Assembly (NCBI RefSeq): GCF_900177295.1
Contig: NZ_FWZX01000028.1
Span: 30,061 to 94,060 of the forward strand
Source: Tistlia consotensis USBA 355
GTDB lineage: Bacteria; Pseudomonadota; Alphaproteobacteria; Kiloniellales; DSM-21159
DNA: 64,000 nucleotides
Direction: 5' to 3'
The position numbers were made by a program, and so were the translations under genes. Numbering within the stretch: the stretch's first letter is position 1; each line of letters opens with the position of its first letter. The notes beneath the pieces were generated by a model, which saw only the letters and a list, made by a program, of their open reading frames with translations, made no database searches and was not told the origin of the DNA. Of the stretch, positions 61,852 through 64,000 are shown piece after piece.

Positions 61852-62738
61852 TGGCGGGCCCCCACGACGGTTCCGGCAAGGGCGAGGGCCGGCGCAGCGC
61901 CTCCGGCTACGGGCTCGGCTCGGTCGACACGGTGATGTCGGTGACCGACGTCGCGCGCGAGGCCGAGCGCTTCGTCGCCGACGCGCCGTCGCTCGACGTC
62001 CTGGAGCGGCTGGCCGGCGACGACATCCTGCTGACCCTCGACGGCCTGCGCGCCGGCTACGGCCCGATGGAGATCCTGCACGAGGTCTCGCTGCGGGTCG
62101 GCCGGGGCCAGTCGCTCTGCCTGATCGGGCCGAACGGCGCCGGCAAGTCGACCGTGCTGCACTCGATCTTCGGCTTCACCTCGATCTATGCCGGCAGCAT
62201 CGCGATCGGCGGCAAGGAGGTCACCCGCCTCAAGCCCAACGACAAGCTGAGGAGCGCCGGCATCGCCTACGTGCTGCAGGACAACTCGGTCTTCCCCGAC
62301 ATGACGGTCGAGGAGAACCTCTGGATGGGCGGCTACCTGATGAGCGCGCCCGCCGAGGCGAAGCAGGCCGCCGACCGGGTGTTCGAGAAGTACCCGCGGC
62401 TCGCCGAGCGCCGGCGCATGGCGGCACGCGTGCTGTCCGGCGGCGAGCGGCGCCTGCTGGAGATCTCCCGCGCCCTGGTCATGGACCCCCAGGTGCTGCT
62501 GATCGACGAGCCCTCGATCGGCCTCGAGCCGCGCTTCATCGACATGGTCTTCGAGATCCTCGGCGACCTGCAGCGCGTCGACGGCAAGACCATCGTCATG
62601 GTCGAGCAGAACGCGAAGAAGGGCCTGGACTTCGCCGACGTCGGCTACGTCCTGGTCTCCGGCCAGGTCGCCCGCGCCGGCAGCGGCGCCGAGCTGCTCG
62701 AGGATCCCGACGTCGGCCGGCTGTTCCTGGGCGGGTAG
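61851..62738 (+). CDS. livF: ABC importer ATPase LivF-type with N-terminal extension
   Basis: A 295-aa nucleotide-binding subunit with Walker A G-P-N-G-A-G-K-S-T, signature L-S-G-G-E-R-R-L-L, Walker B L-L-I-D-E-P-S-I-G-L and M-V-E-Q-N. Typical LivF proteins have about 235-240 residues. Here about 58 extra residues precede the D-D-I-L-L-T-L-D-G-L start of the ATPase. The ATG at 61851 sits in a TGATG overlap with livG; ATG 61935 would shorten the extension. The extension has no recognised motif. Confidence 0.9.
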   Translation: MAGPHDGSGKGEGRRSASGYGLGSVDTVMSVTDVAREAERFVADAPSLDVLERLAGDDILLTLDGLRAGYGPMEILHEVSLRVGRGQSLCLIGPNGAGKSTVLHSIFGFTSIYAGSIAIGGKEVTRLKPNDKLRSAGIAYVLQDNSVFPDMTVEENLWMGGYLMSAPAEAKQAADRVFEKYPRLAERRRMAARVLSGGERRLLEISRALVMDPQVLLIDEPSIGLEPRFIDMVFEILGDLQRVDGKTIVMVEQNAKKGLDFADVGYVLVSGQVARAGSGAELLEDPDVGRLFLGG

Positions 62739-63075
62739 AGGCGGGCGCCGGCGCCTTAACGTCCCTCGACAGGTCGCCGCGAGCGAAAGCGGGCAGCAGA
62801 AGCAGCCGCGCGCAGTCACCGCTTCAAGATGGCTTCATCCTGAGCCTGTCGAAGGGTGGAGCCATACGGCACCGTCGGTACGGCTTTCGCTTCGCCCTTC
62901 GACAGGCTGTTCAGACAAGCTCAGGGTGAAGCGAATGGGGGCACCAATTTGTTGCTGCGGCCTTCGACTTGTCTATGCAAGGTCGTGGGGCACCGATAAG
63001 CCCGCCGTAACAAGCGTTTGACCATCCCATCCTGGGCTTTTGCACGGCTCACGCGCCGCTGCTACGGTCGGCGCC
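62739..63075. other. Intergenic region after the importer operon
   Basis: A 337-bp stretch without a gene. It contains the dispersed-type inverted repeat listed at 62833-62931 and no obvious promoter. The metallophosphoesterase gene starts at its right end. Confidence 0.5.
62833..62931. repeat. Palindromic intergenic repeat (CCTGAGCCTGTCGAAGG type)
   Basis: The left arm CTTCATCCTGAGCCTGTCGAAGGG (positions 62833-62856) is nearly complementary to CCCTTCGACAGGCT (62895-62908) plus CAGGGTGAAG (62922-62931); a 13-base insertion splits the right arm. Short palindromes of this wording recur between genes in many proteobacterial genomes, and here it may act as a bidirectional terminator or a mobile mini-repeat. 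Confidence 0.75.
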
Positions 63076-63909
63076 ATGCGCCTGCTTGCGATCAGCGACC
63101 TGCACCTGGCCAACCCCTCGAACCGCGAGGCGGTCGAGGCCCTGCCGGCCTTTCCCGACGACTGGCTGATCCTGGCCGGCGACATCGCCGAGCGGCTCGA
63201 CCAGATCGAGAGCCTCTTCGCGCTGCTGGCGCCGCGCTTCGCCAAGGTGATCTGGGTGCCGGGCAACCACGAGCTCTGGACCATGCCGGGCGAGAGCGGC
63301 GCCGGCGACCTGGCGGGCGAGGCCAAGTACCGCGCCCTGGTCGCGCTGGCGCGGAACCACGGCGTCGTCACGCCGGAGGACCCCTACCCGCTCTGGACCG
63401 GGCCCGGCGGCCCCTGCGTCGTGGCGCCGCTGTTCCTGCTCTACGACTACAGCTTCCGGCCCGATCACGTCGCCCGCCACGAGGTCGTCGCCTGGGCGCG
63501 CGAGGAGTCGGCGGTCTGCACCGACGAGGTGCTGCTCAACCCCGACCCCCACGACACGCGCGAGGCCTGGTGCTGGGCGCGCTGCGCCGAGGCCGAGCGG
63601 CGCCTTTCGGAGATCGAGGAGGGCCTGCCGACGGTGCTGGTCAACCACTACCCGCTGCGCCACGAGCTGGTGCGCATCCCGCGCGTGCCGCGCTTCTCGC
63701 CCTGGTGCGGCACCAGGCTGACCGAGGACTGGCACCGCCGCTTCAACGCCAAGGTCGTGGTCTACGGGCACCTGCACGTGCGGCGCACCGACTGGCGCGA
63801 CGGCACGCGCTTCGAGGAGGTCTCGCTCGGCTATCCGCGCCAGTGGAACCGAAGCCTCGGCGTCGCGCCCTTCCTGCGCGAGATCCTGCCGGGCCCGTCC
63901 GCCGGCTAG
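63076..63909 (+). CDS. Calcineurin-like metallophosphoesterase
   Basis: A 277-aa phosphoesterase with the full set of dimetal motifs in order: S-D-L-H-L (near residue 7), A-G-D-I-A-E, P-G-N-H-E, V-N-H-Y-P and Y-G-H-L-H. There is no signal peptide, so it is probably cytoplasmic. The start is ATG 63076, right before M-R-L-L-A-I-S-D. The phosphoester substrate cannot be told from sequence. It stands alone; the putative insertion sequence abuts its stop codon. Confidence 0.88.
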   Translation: MRLLAISDLHLANPSNREAVEALPAFPDDWLILAGDIAERLDQIESLFALLAPRFAKVIWVPGNHELWTMPGESGAGDLAGEAKYRALVALARNHGVVTPEDPYPLWTGPGGPCVVAPLFLLYDYSFRPDHVARHEVVAWAREESAVCTDEVLLNPDPHDTREAWCWARCAEAERRLSEIEEGLPTVLVNHYPLRHELVRIPRVPRFSPWCGTRLTEDWHRRFNAKVVVYGHLHVRRTDWRDGTRFEEVSLGYPRQWNRSLGVAPFLREILPGPSAG

Positions 63910-64000
63910 GAGCTTGTCCGAGTAAGCGCCTTTGTCTCGACGCTCGGCAGTGGTCGTGATTCACTACGGTTCATGGGCAAGACCTATCGGGCTTGGGAGG
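63910..64000 (+). mobile_element. Probable left end of an insertion sequence, truncated by the window
   Basis: Directly after the phosphoesterase stop comes GAGCTTGTCCGAGTAAG, which resembles a transposon terminal repeat. An ATG at 63973 begins M-G-K-T-Y-R-A-W-E, resembling the start of IS5/IS1182-type transposases. Only 28 coding bases are visible, so this is a tentative call. Confidence 0.35.

Overview
The window is about 64 kb of very GC-rich (roughly 70% by eye) bacterial chromosome. The gene content (two tripartite/ABC uptake systems of alphaproteobacterial style, DeoR/LysR regulation, MltB-type lytic transglycosylase, DUF486, DmdA-like protein) fits an alphaproteobacterium, perhaps a Rhodospirillales-like marine or soil organism. 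This placement is inference; no rRNA is present to settle it.

Left flank (1-10916): a di-haem cytochrome c, a lytic transglycosylase and a YdcF-type membrane protein, a small DMT-type membrane protein, then a complete acid-sugar catabolic locus. In that locus a DeoR regulator, a DUF1537 kinase and a PdxA2-type dehydrogenase run leftward. A TRAP transporter (DctP, DctQ, DctM) and an SMP-30 lactonase run rightward from the shared regulatory region. A tRNA-Ser(UGA) follows.

Island (10917-13900): directly downstream of the tRNA the GC content drops. The stretch carries a GNAT acetyltransferase, the 3' remnant of an MFS drug exporter and a divergent SDR/AraC pair. A short inverted motif lies near both ends. 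It looks like a decayed integrated element.

Core (13902-53623): a hybrid trans-AT polyketide synthase/non-ribosomal peptide synthetase. Two translationally coupled giant genes on the minus strand encode 4224 aa and 8553 aa proteins. They contain 8 KS, 3 C-A-PCP sets, 2 DH, 4 KR, 2 C-methyltransferase domains, 8 intact non-NRPS carrier domains, one serine-less ACP-like insert and a terminal thioesterase, and no acyltransferase. A convergent PfaD-type enoyl reductase gene ends 6 bp from the thioesterase end. Inferred order: KS0-ACP | C-A(Gly)-PCP | KS-KR-MT-ACP | KS-ACP || C-A(Gly)-PCP | KS-DH-KR-ACP | KS-(psiACP)-ACP | KS-DH-KR-MT-ACP | KS-ACP | KS-KR-ACP-ACP | C-A(basic amino acid?)-PCP-TE. 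The expected product is an N-acyl-glycyl / short polyketide / glycyl / longer methyl-branched unsaturated polyketide / amino acid chain. The AT, PPTase, export and self-resistance functions are not in the window, so the cluster is unusually bare.

Right flank (53624-64000): an AT-rich intergenic region with a palindrome that probably holds the megasynthase promoter. After it come an Fe/2-oxoglutarate dioxygenase, a LysR regulator divergent from a DmdA-like folate-dependent demethylase, a complete LivKHMGF-type ABC importer, a palindromic intergenic repeat, a metallophosphoesterase, and what looks like the left end of an insertion sequence at the window edge.
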